NCBI GenBank assembly: GCA_964462985.1
Contig: CAYXAA010000017.1
Span: forward strand, 1 to 64,000
Reading direction: 5' to 3'
DNA length: 64,000 nt
DNA from: CAYXAA01 sp964462985
GTDB taxonomy: Bacteria > Pseudomonadota > Alphaproteobacteria > Rhizobiales > Stappiaceae
In this document: piece after piece, positions 51,881-61,005 of the stretch
How positions within the stretch are numbered: position 1 is the stretch's first letter
Layout: each line of letters starts with the position of its first letter
Made by a program: the position numbers and the translations under genes
Notes under the pieces: model-generated
What the model was told of the DNA's origin: nothing
The model's input: only the letters and a program-made list of their open reading frames with translations
The model's database searches: none

Positions 51881-52999
51881 CTACGAAGTCATCGTCGCCA
51901 CAGTGGGGCCAAAGCGTGTCGCGAAGGCCCGGTGGGTGCCCTGCAGGCGAAAGTGGAGTGCTGCCTGGCTCTGGTGGGCGTAGCCTGTGTCCTCCCGCGG
52001 CATCATGCAGGGAAAATCCAGATGTTCGGGAAACAGGTGGCCGGGCCGCGTGGTGAAGGCGCATTCATAGCCGGCGTCTTGGACAAGCTGCGCTTCACGC
52101 TCACCACAGGCCCCAGGCGTCCCGAAGGGGTATGCAAAATACTTCATTGGCCGTTCCAGAAGCTGTTCGAGAAATGCCTTGTTGTCGGCAATGTCCCGGT
52201 ACGCCGCCTCCTTCTCCAGATGCGCCAGGAATGTGTGGTGCGTCGTGTGGCCCCCGATCGTGACGAGCGGATGAGAGGCAAATGCCTTGAGCTCCGCCTC
52301 GTCCATCGCGTAGCGCTCAATGAGGGCGGGCAGATCGACGGAGTAGTGTCTGAATGTCTCCTTTAGCGCGGCCGCGCGCCCGGGGTCGGTTCCAATCCAG
52401 GCTGTGACCTGGCGCATGGCAGCGATTTTGCTCGCGAGATCGGTGCAGGGAAATGTCGTTCCCATGGCCGGAATCGCGATATTCTCATGGTGCTTGAGCA
52501 GGTCCCGCAGCCCGAGCCACCAGGCGAAAAGCTCACGTGTGACCATGCCCGTCGGCACGAACAGTGTCATGGGCACGCCATAGCCTTTGAGTATCGGGAG
52601 CGCGATCCTGGCATTGTCGCGATAACCGTCGTCGAACGTCAGCACCGCGAAGGGGCGTCCGTTGGGGTCGCGCAGTCTCAGCAAGGCTTCCCGCGGACTG
52701 ACAATGTCCCGACCGGCCGCCTGAAGTGCTTCGACCGTCCGGCGCAATTGCGATGGGCTACAGCCCGTTCGCAACTCGCCGTCGACGTCCTCATGGATCT
52801 CGTGAAACATGAGCACGACTCCACACCCTCGAAACCGTCGGCCGAGTACACCTGCCATCCCGGTTTGATAAAGCAGCTGCTCGGAAGCTCGGGCCACCTT
52901 TATGGCCGCAGCGTTCATCAGTTTCCCGGGAATCCGGTTGACGGGCTCGTTCAGCAGCTCTCTGGCAAATCGGCGTAGGTTCTGGACCAGGAATGACAT
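51881..52999 (-). CDS. Polysaccharide deacetylase family protein (NodB-like domain)
   Basis: The 372-residue product has a NodB homology region: VVLMFHEIHEDV, AVLTFDDGYRDNARIALPIL (metal and catalytic Asp), TIGGHTTHHTFLAHL (HxxxH-type metal histidines) and FAYPFGTPGACG. The C-terminal half reads like carbohydrate esterase 4 proteins that remove acetyl groups from amino sugars. No signal peptide is visible with the start at 52999. A longer open frame to 53113 runs into the divergent GT2 promoter and was rejected. The product may modify precursors in the cytosol, or be exported in another way. Confidence 0.83.
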   Translation of the reverse strand: MSFLVQNLRRFARELLNEPVNRIPGKLMNAAAIKVARASEQLLYQTGMAGVLGRRFRGCGVVLMFHEIHEDVDGELRTGCSPSQLRRTVEALQAAGRDIVSPREALLRLRDPNGRPFAVLTFDDGYRDNARIALPILKGYGVPMTLFVPTGMVTRELFAWWLGLRDLLKHHENIAIPAMGTTFPCTDLASKIAAMRQVTAWIGTDPGRAAALKETFRHYSVDLPALIERYAMDEAELKAFASHPLVTIGGHTTHHTFLAHLEKEAAYRDIADNKAFLEQLLERPMKYFAYPFGTPGACGEREAQLVQDAGYECAFTTRPGHLFPEHLDFPCMMPREDTGYAHQSQAALHFRLQGTHRAFATRFGPTVATMTS

Positions 53000-53132
53000 A
53001 TTGCCTGTTCTCGAATCTCTCTGCGTGGTGGCTCGGCCCCGGCCAAAGATCCAAATCTTGCGACCGCTATACGGAAAAGAAAGAAAGGAATCTTTAACTG
53101 GAGCCCTCATCACCGACTTCGGCCGATCAGAA

Positions 53133-54068
53133 ATGCCTCAACCGACTGTCTCAGCCCTAATTCCCTGCTACAACACCCGTGACTGTGTGCTGTCGGCAAT
53201 CGAAAGCGCCCTTGACCAGGAAGGATATGAGGTCGAGGTCGTTGTCGTCGACGATGCATCGGTCGACGGGACCCCGGACGTGGTAGAAGCAGCCTATCCG
53301 GCCGATGAGCGCGTCCGCCTGATTCGCCAGATGGAGAATCGTGGTCCGTCCGCCGCGCGCAATATCGCTCTGCAGGAAGCCCGCGGCATTTGGGTCGGCT
53401 TGTTGGATGCGGACGATACCTGGTTGCCGAACCGTGTGGCGACGCTCCTCACCTTTGCGGAGGAGGCTGACTTCATCGCCGACAATATCCTGGCCTACGA
53501 CGTAGCGGCGGGCGTAGCGACGGGACCAATCTATCGCGACCTCGGCAATATGACGCTCGGCATGGCGGACTTCCTGAAGCCCAGTGCGCCCGACAAGCAT
53601 GACTTCGGTTATCTGCAGCCTTTGCTACGCAGGGACTTCATAGTGGAGAACGGTCTCGCTTGGCGTGAGGATGTACGGGTCGGTGAAGATCTTTTGTTCA
53701 ATCTCGAGTTCGTCGCGGCAGGAGGCCGCGCGCGCTACGTCGACAAGGCGCTCTACGTCTATGCCACTCCGGTTGGTCAGCAGAGCAGGCAAGCCTCGCC
53801 ATTCTCCCGCACGGTGCCAGACAACGCCCCGCTGATCGCAGCGCTAAGCCACCTTCGCGATCAACTCGCCGGAACTCTGACGCCCGAGCTGGAAACAGCG
53901 TTCGACGAACGGATCGCCGATCTGGAGTACCACGCTCCGATCGCTGCCTTTCACATTGCGCGCGTGAGGTTCCAAGTGGTTGAAATGCTCCGTTTGCTGA
54001 TCAAGGAGCCAAGGGTGCGCCGACGCGTTTACGAAAGGCTGAAGCACAAGTTCCTCGGCGGCTACTAG
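53133..54068 (+). CDS. GT2-type glycosyltransferase
   Basis: This 311-residue GT-A inverting glycosyltransferase has SALIPCYNTRDCVLSAIESA, EVVVVDDASVDGTPDVVEAA, SAARNIALQEARG and VGLLDADDTWLPNRV (DxD-type metal site). REDVRVGEDLLFNLEF carries the likely catalytic base. No membrane segment is present. The ATG at 53133 was chosen for the family N-terminus; the open frame upstream overlaps the divergent deacetylase gene. It is the first gene of a plus-strand run with the flippase and the tandem hydrolase. Confidence 0.87.
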   Translation: MPQPTVSALIPCYNTRDCVLSAIESALDQEGYEVEVVVVDDASVDGTPDVVEAAYPADERVRLIRQMENRGPSAARNIALQEARGIWVGLLDADDTWLPNRVATLLTFAEEADFIADNILAYDVAAGVATGPIYRDLGNMTLGMADFLKPSAPDKHDFGYLQPLLRRDFIVENGLAWREDVRVGEDLLFNLEFVAAGGRARYVDKALYVYATPVGQQSRQASPFSRTVPDNAPLIAALSHLRDQLAGTLTPELETAFDERIADLEYHAPIAAFHIARVRFQVVEMLRLLIKEPRVRRRVYERLKHKFLGGY

Positions 54069-54200
54069 CGTGCCCCGCTTGTCGAGAATCGGGGAGCATG
54101 CGGCCAACCGGGTCCAGGTGTGAGGTGTCGAAGACCTTCGGCGCGACGTTGCGGTCTGCAGTGCCCCCCATCTGGGGTCACTAATCGTATGTAGGTTTTG

Positions 54201-55715
54201 ATGGCCAGCCTTCTGAGCGCCTCTTTAATCAGCACGGCCTCCGGACTTGGCTCGCTGGTCTTCGGCTTTGCGAGCAACGTGATCATCGCCCGCATGTTAG
54301 GGGCGCACGGCACCGGGCTTGTCGCCTTTGCCATCTGGATCGCGACTGCGGCAACGATCATCGCGGGCCTGGGCGTGCCAAACATCCTGCTGCGCTATAT
54401 GGGCGCAAACGATGATCCGGACCGCCCCGGCGGCGGGCTCGCTCGCGCACTGTTGCCGCGCTTCACCCTGCCGACACTCGCCGTGGCTTGCGGCATGTTG
54501 GTCTGGTCGGGTTGGCAATGGGCGGATGGCGATATCGAAATGGCGGGGATCTGGGCCGCTGCGGTGGTGTTTTATCTGGCTTATGCTTATGCGGCGATGG
54601 CGTTGGGGGCGGCTCGGGGCAGAAGCGACTTCGCAGCCTCGGCGCGCTCGATTTTCTATGGCTGCCTGGGACAGGTGCCGCTTGTCGCGCTCGGATGCTA
54701 CTTCCTTGGAGCAGGCGGTGCGCTGCTCGGTCAAGCTGCTCGCCATCTGCCGTTGGCGCTGTCGCTGAAGGGCTACGTGTCGGGTCCGCGGCCGGCGCCT
54801 GGGCTGGTGACGCCGGCGATGCAGACCTTCGGCCGAAATACCTGGCTCTCAAGCATGATCGGAATGCTGGTCTGGACCCGAGTCGAGTTCCTGTTCCTCG
54901 GTCTTGCACATGAGACTGTCGATATTGGCTTCTTCGCGGTAGGCATGACGCTCGCGGGACTTGTCGTTCAGCTACCCGAGCAGATGTCGGGTGGGCTTGT
55001 ACCTCACTTCGGCCGTCACCATGACCGCAATGACGTTGCGCAGCTCGTTCGTTCTTATCAGCGCGTATTTCGTTGGGTCGGCCTGACCATCCTGCCGATC
55101 TGCTTCGGCGGCGCAGCAATCATGTCTGAGCTGTTGCCGCTGCTGTTTGGTGAGACGTTCGTTCCGGCGGTACCGATCGCAACGGTTCTTGTTGCAGGCG
55201 CCTTCACGACCGCCTTTTCGATCGTGCCATCCATTCTGATCGGCGCCCGAGAGCGCAGCGACTTCTTTCTGTGGGCATCGCCGACACTGGCGGTCGCCAT
55301 GATCGTGCTGCTGGCGGTGGTGGTGCCATACGGTGGGGCGTTTGGAGCTGCCTGGGTTCGCGCTGGCGTGCATGCCGCGTGGTTGGTCTGGCTCGTTTGG
55401 TATTGTTGGCGCCGCCTCTTGGTGCCGATGCCGCTGCAGGATTTGGTGAAGATCGGTGCTTGCTCGATCTTGTGCGGCGCGGTGGCTCTTCTTGTTTTGC
55501 AACAGCAGCAAGGCTTGTCTGGCCTGATCCTGGCCGTCGCTGCCGGAGCGCTCAGCTACGCCGTCTGCCTCCGGCTGGTTCGGGCAATCCCGGCCGGTGA
55601 CGTCGAAACACTGTCGGACAACCTGGGCAGCGTCCTTCCCAGCCGTCTGGCCCGACTTGCCATTCGATTGCTTCTGATCATTGCCCCGACGGGCGCAGAT
55701 CGGGTGGGGAACTGA
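54201..55715 (+). CDS. Polysaccharide flippase (Wzx-like, MOP superfamily)
   Basis: This 504-residue integral membrane protein has about 12-14 hydrophobic segments beginning SLISTASGLGSLVFGFASNV. Typical flippase loops include VIIARMLGAHGTGLVAFAI and ELLPLLFGETFVPAVPIATV. It probably flips undecaprenyl-linked repeat units to the periplasm for the polymerase. It begins 132 bases after the GT2 gene and ends 2 bases before the tandem hydrolase gene. Confidence 0.85.
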   Translation: MASLLSASLISTASGLGSLVFGFASNVIIARMLGAHGTGLVAFAIWIATAATIIAGLGVPNILLRYMGANDDPDRPGGGLARALLPRFTLPTLAVACGMLVWSGWQWADGDIEMAGIWAAAVVFYLAYAYAAMALGAARGRSDFAASARSIFYGCLGQVPLVALGCYFLGAGGALLGQAARHLPLALSLKGYVSGPRPAPGLVTPAMQTFGRNTWLSSMIGMLVWTRVEFLFLGLAHETVDIGFFAVGMTLAGLVVQLPEQMSGGLVPHFGRHHDRNDVAQLVRSYQRVFRWVGLTILPICFGGAAIMSELLPLLFGETFVPAVPIATVLVAGAFTTAFSIVPSILIGARERSDFFLWASPTLAVAMIVLLAVVVPYGGAFGAAWVRAGVHAAWLVWLVWYCWRRLLVPMPLQDLVKIGACSILCGAVALLVLQQQQGLSGLILAVAAGALSYAVCLRLVRAIPAGDVETLSDNLGSVLPSRLARLAIRLLLIIAPTGADRVGN

Positions 55716-55717
55716 AA

Positions 55718-57499
55718 ATGTCGGAGGAGAAGAAGATAGGGTCCGCGGCAGCTGTCCCCTGCGTCAGCGCACCATTTCATCCGATCGCCCTCGGCTGCGG
55801 TTTCGGCTTGCTGCATCCGGCTTCCGGACGCACCGGCGTGCTTATGTGCGGCCCTTGGGGGCTTGACGAGCTTTGCGCGCGCAAGACCTGGCGCGGCATT
55901 GCGGCAGAGCTTGCGGCAGCGGGGTTCCCGGCGCTGCGCTTCGATTATCCGGGTACAGGGGATGCGCTAGACATCGGACCGGATGGTGGCTTGGAGAGTT
56001 GGATCGCTGCGTCCGCCGCGGGCGGCGACCGATTGAAGGCGATTGCCGGCTGCGATCGGTTGGTGCTCGTTGGACTCGGCGTCGGAGCGACAGTGGCGCT
56101 CCGGCTCGCATCGGGCCGTGACGACATCGTCGGCCTCGTGCTCGCGGCGCCGGTCGTCAGCGGCCGACGCTTTCTGCGCGAAACCGCGCTGCGTGCGGCC
56201 GTCATCGACGAAAGTCTTGGCCTCAGTTCGCACCAGCGCCCGGCTGGGCTATCGATCGGCGGGCTGGTTCTTGCGGAGGCCGTGGCCGCAGATCTTGGCC
56301 GCGTCAACCTGGTTAAGGCCGACCCGGGTGCGCCACGCCCGGCACTGGTCGTCGCCAGGCCGGATCAGCCACAGGACGAGGCTCTGGCGAACCATCTCGA
56401 CCATGCCGGATGGTCGGTCGCTCGCCTGCCTTTTGCAGGCTATGACGCGCTGATGGATAATCCGACGCTGTCGATGATGCCACGCGACGTGGTTCGCGGC
56501 ATCGTTGGCTGGATCGGCGCCAGCTTCGCCACCGAGGGCTGCAATCGGGCAGTCGCGCCGACCCCATTGCAGTCCGCTCTCCTGACCGGTCGGGGTTTTG
56601 AGGAGGAGGCATTGGTCTTCGGCCCCGGCCTGTTCGGAATCTTGACCCGGCCGGAGCGCGGCGCCGCGTCCATGACGGTTGTTTTGCTCAATTCCGGCTA
56701 CGACCATCACGTGGGCTGGGCCAGGATGTCAGTGCGCACGGCACGAGCGCTTGCCGCGGCCGGGGTCGCCACGCTTCGCTTCGACATGGCCAACATCGGC
56801 GACAGTCCGCCGAAACCCGGTGCCCCGGAACAGGTGCTCTACAGCGAGGGCCAGATTGATGACGTGGTGTCCGCGCTCGACATGCTCGCCGAGCGCGGCC
56901 TCACGCCGGCGCTGCTGGTCGGCCGGTGCAGTGGGGCCTACGTTGCATTCCAGACGGCCGCTCGCGAGTCACGCGTCGCCGGCATCGTGCTGATCAACCC
57001 GCTTCGCTTCGTCTGGGATCCGGATGAGGAGGTCGACCAGGCGATCCGCAGCGGTCCGCGCCCGCTCTCCGATTATCGCCGCCGTGCCTTGAGCGCCAAG
57101 ACCTTGCGGCGGCTCCTCGCCGGCGATGTCGATGTGATCGGCGCCGTGAGGGGCTTGGCGACACACGTCTTGCGCCGATGCGCCGGCGTCGTCGCGCCGC
57201 TGCTCGGCGATCTATCGAAGCAGACCCGACTGCTTCGGCGCAGCCGGGACCTGTTCACCGCGCTCCGGCAGCGTTCCGTTCCAATCCGGATCGTCTGCAG
57301 CGCCGATGACGGCAGCCTTGAACAGGTTGCCTTCCACCTCGGGGCCAAAGGCACCGATGTCTATCCGAATATCTCGCTAACGGTCGTGCCCGACGCCGAC
57401 CACAACATGACGCCGGAGCCAGCGCAGCAGCGGGTGATCGAGATCGTCGTCGCGACGGCACGCGCGCTCGCGTCTCAGCCGGCGGCGGCCGCCGAATAG
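55718..57499 (+). CDS. Tandem alpha/beta-hydrolase protein with altered nucleophile positions
   Basis: The 593-residue product holds two alpha/beta-hydrolase-like domains. Domain 1 (about 20-275) has ALRFDYPGTGDALD, but the nucleophile elbow reads GLGVG (Gly121 where Ser is expected). Domain 2 (about 290-585) has TLRFDMANIGDS and elbow GRCSG (Cys404), and a likely base His in PDADHNMTPEP. The pattern resembles hydrolases found beside exopolysaccharide/exosortase-type clusters. Domain 1 is probably non-catalytic and domain 2 may use Cys. No signal peptide is seen. The last 25 bases overlap the convergent GH2 gene. Confidence 0.75.
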   Translation: MSEEKKIGSAAAVPCVSAPFHPIALGCGFGLLHPASGRTGVLMCGPWGLDELCARKTWRGIAAELAAAGFPALRFDYPGTGDALDIGPDGGLESWIAASAAGGDRLKAIAGCDRLVLVGLGVGATVALRLASGRDDIVGLVLAAPVVSGRRFLRETALRAAVIDESLGLSSHQRPAGLSIGGLVLAEAVAADLGRVNLVKADPGAPRPALVVARPDQPQDEALANHLDHAGWSVARLPFAGYDALMDNPTLSMMPRDVVRGIVGWIGASFATEGCNRAVAPTPLQSALLTGRGFEEEALVFGPGLFGILTRPERGAASMTVVLLNSGYDHHVGWARMSVRTARALAAAGVATLRFDMANIGDSPPKPGAPEQVLYSEGQIDDVVSALDMLAERGLTPALLVGRCSGAYVAFQTAARESRVAGIVLINPLRFVWDPDEEVDQAIRSGPRPLSDYRRRALSAKTLRRLLAGDVDVIGAVRGLATHVLRRCAGVVAPLLGDLSKQTRLLRRSRDLFTALRQRSVPIRIVCSADDGSLEQVAFHLGAKGTDVYPNISLTVVPDADHNMTPEPAQQRVIEIVVATARALASQPAAAAE

Positions 57500-59973
57500 C
57501 GCAACACAGCGGACGGGGACAGCGACCGCACTTCGCCGGCCGGCACCGCCGCAGCCGGTGCGTTGCGCCGGCGCGTCAGACGCAGCGCACGCGGCGCGCC
57601 GGGCACAAGGTGAAACCAGTTGTCTTCCGGCTCGAATGCGGCGTCGGCGATATGAACCGATTGCGCCAGCCTGTCCGTCGCGAGCCGCAGGATCCACGTG
57701 CCCGCCTCCACCTGCACGCACTCCGAGGTGAGTGTCGCCTCGTGCAGGGCCGCGGCCCGCCCGAGCGGGAAATGGAACGCGTCCGCCAGCACCGTCCCGT
57801 CGTGACGATCGATCAGCCGGCCGTGGACGACATCGTGGGAGGGCGGCCCGAACCGAAAGGCGTAGGTGGTGTCAAAGAAGGCGCCGAAGAGGTCCGTGGC
57901 CGGCAGCCGCCTTGCCCCATGCGTCAGCAATTCGAGATCCAACGTGCCCTGGGCGACGGGCGTTCTGCCGGCTCTGAGACAGGCGACATCGACCCGTACG
58001 GCACGCTGGACACCAGTATCATTGACGAGGTGAACGTCGAGGCCGTTGCTGCCTTCATCGGTGAAAAACAAGGTTATCGGGCGGAAGGCGCGTCTCAGCG
58101 CATACCAGGCCGGCTTCGGCCGCCCGGTGGCGTCGACGACGCCCCAGCCGGCCCCAGGCATCAGGTCCTGGAAGGTCCAGACCAGCCCGCCACCGCAGCG
58201 CGAACCGGTGCGCCGCCATTCGGCAAAGACGGCCTCCATCGCCTCGGCGCTTGCCGCGCGGCCCAAGTCCAGATAGCGCGCTGGATCGCCGTAACGCAGC
58301 TCGAGCGGGTCGACGCCGTAGAGTTCGCTCACGTAGTGGTCGCGAATGTCTTCGAAATCCCAGCCGACGCCGCGGTCGCGCGGCACGCGCGCCTTCCAGC
58401 GCGGGTCGTGGCCCGGCATGACCTCGGGAAGCTCCGCATCGAGCGTTTCCTGCTCCGGCACATTCGCGAAGGCGAGGCACTCGGCGGCGAAGCGCACATT
58501 CGCGCGCCGCGCGTCTTCGAACGGGCGGCGATAGGCGCTGACGCCATAATAGTGGGCAATGCCGGTGCCCGGCGAGAACGGCATGGCGCCGCCCGAGGGC
58601 GAGTTTGGCACGTAGACCACGTCCGGACGCCACCGCGAAACGGCCGCGGGCAGGATCTCCTCGGTAAGCGGCCCGCGCCAGCGTTCCTCGGGAAGGCCCA
58701 TCATCGCCGCCTGCTGGAACATTTCGCTGCCGCCGCAGGCGACGACGAGGGACGGAGAGGCCTGCGTTGTGTCGAGAAGGTCGTCGGCCTCGCGCGCGAC
58801 GAGCTCCGCAAATCGTGGTTCGGCGACTGGATAGTCGAAATTGGCGAGGGCAAAATCCTGCCAGACCATCAGGCCGAGTTCGTCGCAGAGCTCGAAGAAG
58901 GCTGGCGTCTCATAGGCCATGGTGCCCGCAATCCGCAGCATGTTCATCTGGCCGGCCCGCGCCCGCTCCAGCCAGGGCCGATAGTCTTCTTCGCGTCCTG
59001 GAAAACGCAGGATGTCCGCGTTGGTCCAGACTGCGCCGCGGCAGAACACCGGGACACCGTTGATAATCAAACGGAAGCCCTCACCGTCGCCGCCGCGGTC
59101 GATGGAGATGCGGCGGAACCCGGTGCGACCCAGGTCGATCGTGCCCTGCGGAGTTTCGATCGCTACGGTGTGGAGAGCGGGCGTGCCGTGAGTGTGCGGC
59201 CACCACGGTTCAATTTTGGGCAGCGTGAGTGTCGCTTCCAGCCGCCGGTCCCCAGTCCGGTCCATCACCGCCTCAGCACCGCCGCAGCGCAGAACGGCGC
59301 GGTCCGGTGTCGGCGTCAGTTCGAGCGTCACCCGAAGAAGGCCCGTGCCGTCGTCCTCGAGCTGGGCCTGGAGATGCACGTCTTCGGCGAAGAACGCCCC
59401 TGGTTTGAGCAATCGGATGTCGCGCCATGGGCCGACCGCGTGAACTTCGGGGCACCAGCCTGGCATGTGCCCGAGGAGGGTGGTGCGGACGTGCCGTAAC
59501 CCCTGGTGGGTGACGAGCCGGGTGCGCCAGCGGGCTCGCGGCCCGCGCCGTTCGAGCCGGGGCACAAGCGCCCGGAAGGCGATGACCAGCTCTGCCGGTC
59601 CGGCAAGGTCGACGGGAACGCAGTGCCGGCCGTACATCGTCTCGGATGCCAGAATCGGCCTGCCGTCAAGCCAGACTTCGGCGATGGTGGCAAGGCCGTC
59701 GAACGCAAGCCGGTGGCGCCCTATCGTATTGGGAACGATTCGGCAGCGATACCAGACGTCCTTGTCGTGCAGCGGCATCGGACGGTCCGGATCGAACTGG
59801 CCGGCAGCGTGCAGGGCGGCCGCGGCGGTGCCGGGAACCTCGGCGGTGATCCAGTCGGCAGCCGGGTCGAGGTCGCCGGGGTCGGTCCAGGCCCCCGGTG
59901 GCGTCAGGGCCATGCTCCAGCCCTCGGTGAGGGCGAGGGAGGTCTCTCCGGGGACGGCGAGGAGACGGGCCAT
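57475..59973 (-). CDS. Glycoside hydrolase family 2 protein, beta-mannosidase-like
   Basis: This 832-residue enzyme has a GH2 sugar-binding domain (about 15-180: PLHDKDVWYRCRIV, GLATIAEVWLDGRPIL), an Ig-like domain and a catalytic barrel. The acid/base Glu is in VVACGGSEMFQQAAM and the likely nucleophile Glu in VRFAAECLAFANVPEQ. NMLRIAGTMAYETPAFFEL and LMVWQDFALANFDYP are typical of beta-mannosidases. No signal peptide is present, so it acts in the cytosol. It is the last gene of the operon led by the carrier protein, 26 bases after the DUF1839 gene. Confidence 0.85.
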   Translation of the reverse strand: MARLLAVPGETSLALTEGWSMALTPPGAWTDPGDLDPAADWITAEVPGTAAAALHAAGQFDPDRPMPLHDKDVWYRCRIVPNTIGRHRLAFDGLATIAEVWLDGRPILASETMYGRHCVPVDLAGPAELVIAFRALVPRLERRGPRARWRTRLVTHQGLRHVRTTLLGHMPGWCPEVHAVGPWRDIRLLKPGAFFAEDVHLQAQLEDDGTGLLRVTLELTPTPDRAVLRCGGAEAVMDRTGDRRLEATLTLPKIEPWWPHTHGTPALHTVAIETPQGTIDLGRTGFRRISIDRGGDGEGFRLIINGVPVFCRGAVWTNADILRFPGREEDYRPWLERARAGQMNMLRIAGTMAYETPAFFELCDELGLMVWQDFALANFDYPVAEPRFAELVAREADDLLDTTQASPSLVVACGGSEMFQQAAMMGLPEERWRGPLTEEILPAAVSRWRPDVVYVPNSPSGGAMPFSPGTGIAHYYGVSAYRRPFEDARRANVRFAAECLAFANVPEQETLDAELPEVMPGHDPRWKARVPRDRGVGWDFEDIRDHYVSELYGVDPLELRYGDPARYLDLGRAASAEAMEAVFAEWRRTGSRCGGGLVWTFQDLMPGAGWGVVDATGRPKPAWYALRRAFRPITLFFTDEGSNGLDVHLVNDTGVQRAVRVDVACLRAGRTPVAQGTLDLELLTHGARRLPATDLFGAFFDTTYAFRFGPPSHDVVHGRLIDRHDGTVLADAFHFPLGRAAALHEATLTSECVQVEAGTWILRLATDRLAQSVHIADAAFEPEDNWFHLVPGAPRALRLTRRRNAPAAAVPAGEVRSLSPSAVLRYSAAAAG

Positions 59974-59999
59974 GGCGAGTCGTTCGAACCGGTGCCGGC

Positions 60000-61001
60000 T
60001 CAGGCCGGGTTGCTGTCGTTATGCGCTGCCAGCCATGCGTCGAGCTGCGTCATCAGCTCGTCCCAGGCGGCCGCGGCTGGGGAAAGCGCGGTTTCAAGTG
60101 CTCCGAAGCGTTTGCGGGCGAGTGCACGGGCAAGCTGGAACTGCACCGTCTTGCAGGTCTCGGCGACGGTCCGTGCCCGTCGGGCGGCGGCCGCCAGCTG
60201 GCCCTCCGGCGCGAGCCAGTCGAAATGCGAGGCGGCAAGCTCGAAATTGGCGCCGGCCTGGCGCAGGGTGTTGAATGCGTACTTGTGAAATGCATCGAAC
60301 GGTCGGTCGGTCAGAGCTTCCACTTGCGCCAGAAATCGTTCGGAAAACGCCGCGAACGGGTTTTGCGTTGGGCGTCTGGCTAGATGGCGCGCAAGCAGCG
60401 TCGCAGCGACACGGCGCAATTCGCGTGTGCTCAGCGGCGGATGGCTGGCATCGGGCAGCTTGGCAAACTCGGCATAGGGCAGAAACGGCAGCTGCGTCGC
60501 ATGAGCCCCGCGCTGGAATACGCCGTCGAAGTCCTCGCCTTCCAGCAGGTAGTATCCGGCGTTGTGGAAGTATTCCAGCCGCTGACTGTCGAGATCGAGC
60601 GCGTTGATCGCGATCGTCGTCTTGCCATGCTCGCTGCGGTAGGAGACACCCTGCGTGTCAGGCAGGAAATAGCTGTCCACTTCCACCAGACACAGCCGAC
60701 CGCGGCGAATCTGCTCTGCGACATGGGTCTCGACGCGGTCGAAGATCGCAAGCTCGGTAACACGAAGGCCGTAAAGGGTTTCCAGATCCTCGAGGGGTAC
60801 CTTGAAGAAGGTGAACTGATCACCCTCGAAATCCTGGGTCACAGTGAACCCAAGCATGGCTTCGGGGACGAGACGCAGTGAATGAAGCACCTCGATCCAC
60901 AGATCGACGTAACAGTTCGTCTCCGGCCAGATCCGGGCCGGATCGTGGAGCGGATGGCGGCTGTAGTCCGACGGGTCGAGCCCAGCAATGACCACGGTCA
61001 C
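60000..61001 (-). CDS. DUF1839 family protein
   Basis: This 333-residue protein of unknown function matches DUF1839. An N-terminal region has RIWPETNCYVDLWIEVLHS (a Cys about residue 27) and DQFTFFKVPLEDLETLYGL. A middle region, LVEVDSYFLPDTQGVSYRS, recalls peptide-handling or papain-like cysteine-protease folds, and a C-terminal helical third follows. The GTG at 61001 has GGAG 8 bases upstream and starts 4 bases after the ligase stop; a longer frame overlaps the ligase. Tight coupling to an amino acid:carrier-protein ligase suggests it receives or transfers the aminoacyl group, which is unproven. Confidence 0.75.
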   Translation of the reverse strand: MTVVIAGLDPSDYSRHPLHDPARIWPETNCYVDLWIEVLHSLRLVPEAMLGFTVTQDFEGDQFTFFKVPLEDLETLYGLRVTELAIFDRVETHVAEQIRRGRLCLVEVDSYFLPDTQGVSYRSEHGKTTIAINALDLDSQRLEYFHNAGYYLLEGEDFDGVFQRGAHATQLPFLPYAEFAKLPDASHPPLSTRELRRVAATLLARHLARRPTQNPFAAFSERFLAQVEALTDRPFDAFHKYAFNTLRQAGANFELAASHFDWLAPEGQLAAAARRARTVAETCKTVQFQLARALARKRFGALETALSPAAAAWDELMTQLDAWLAAHNDSNPA

Positions 61002-61005
61002 GGTA

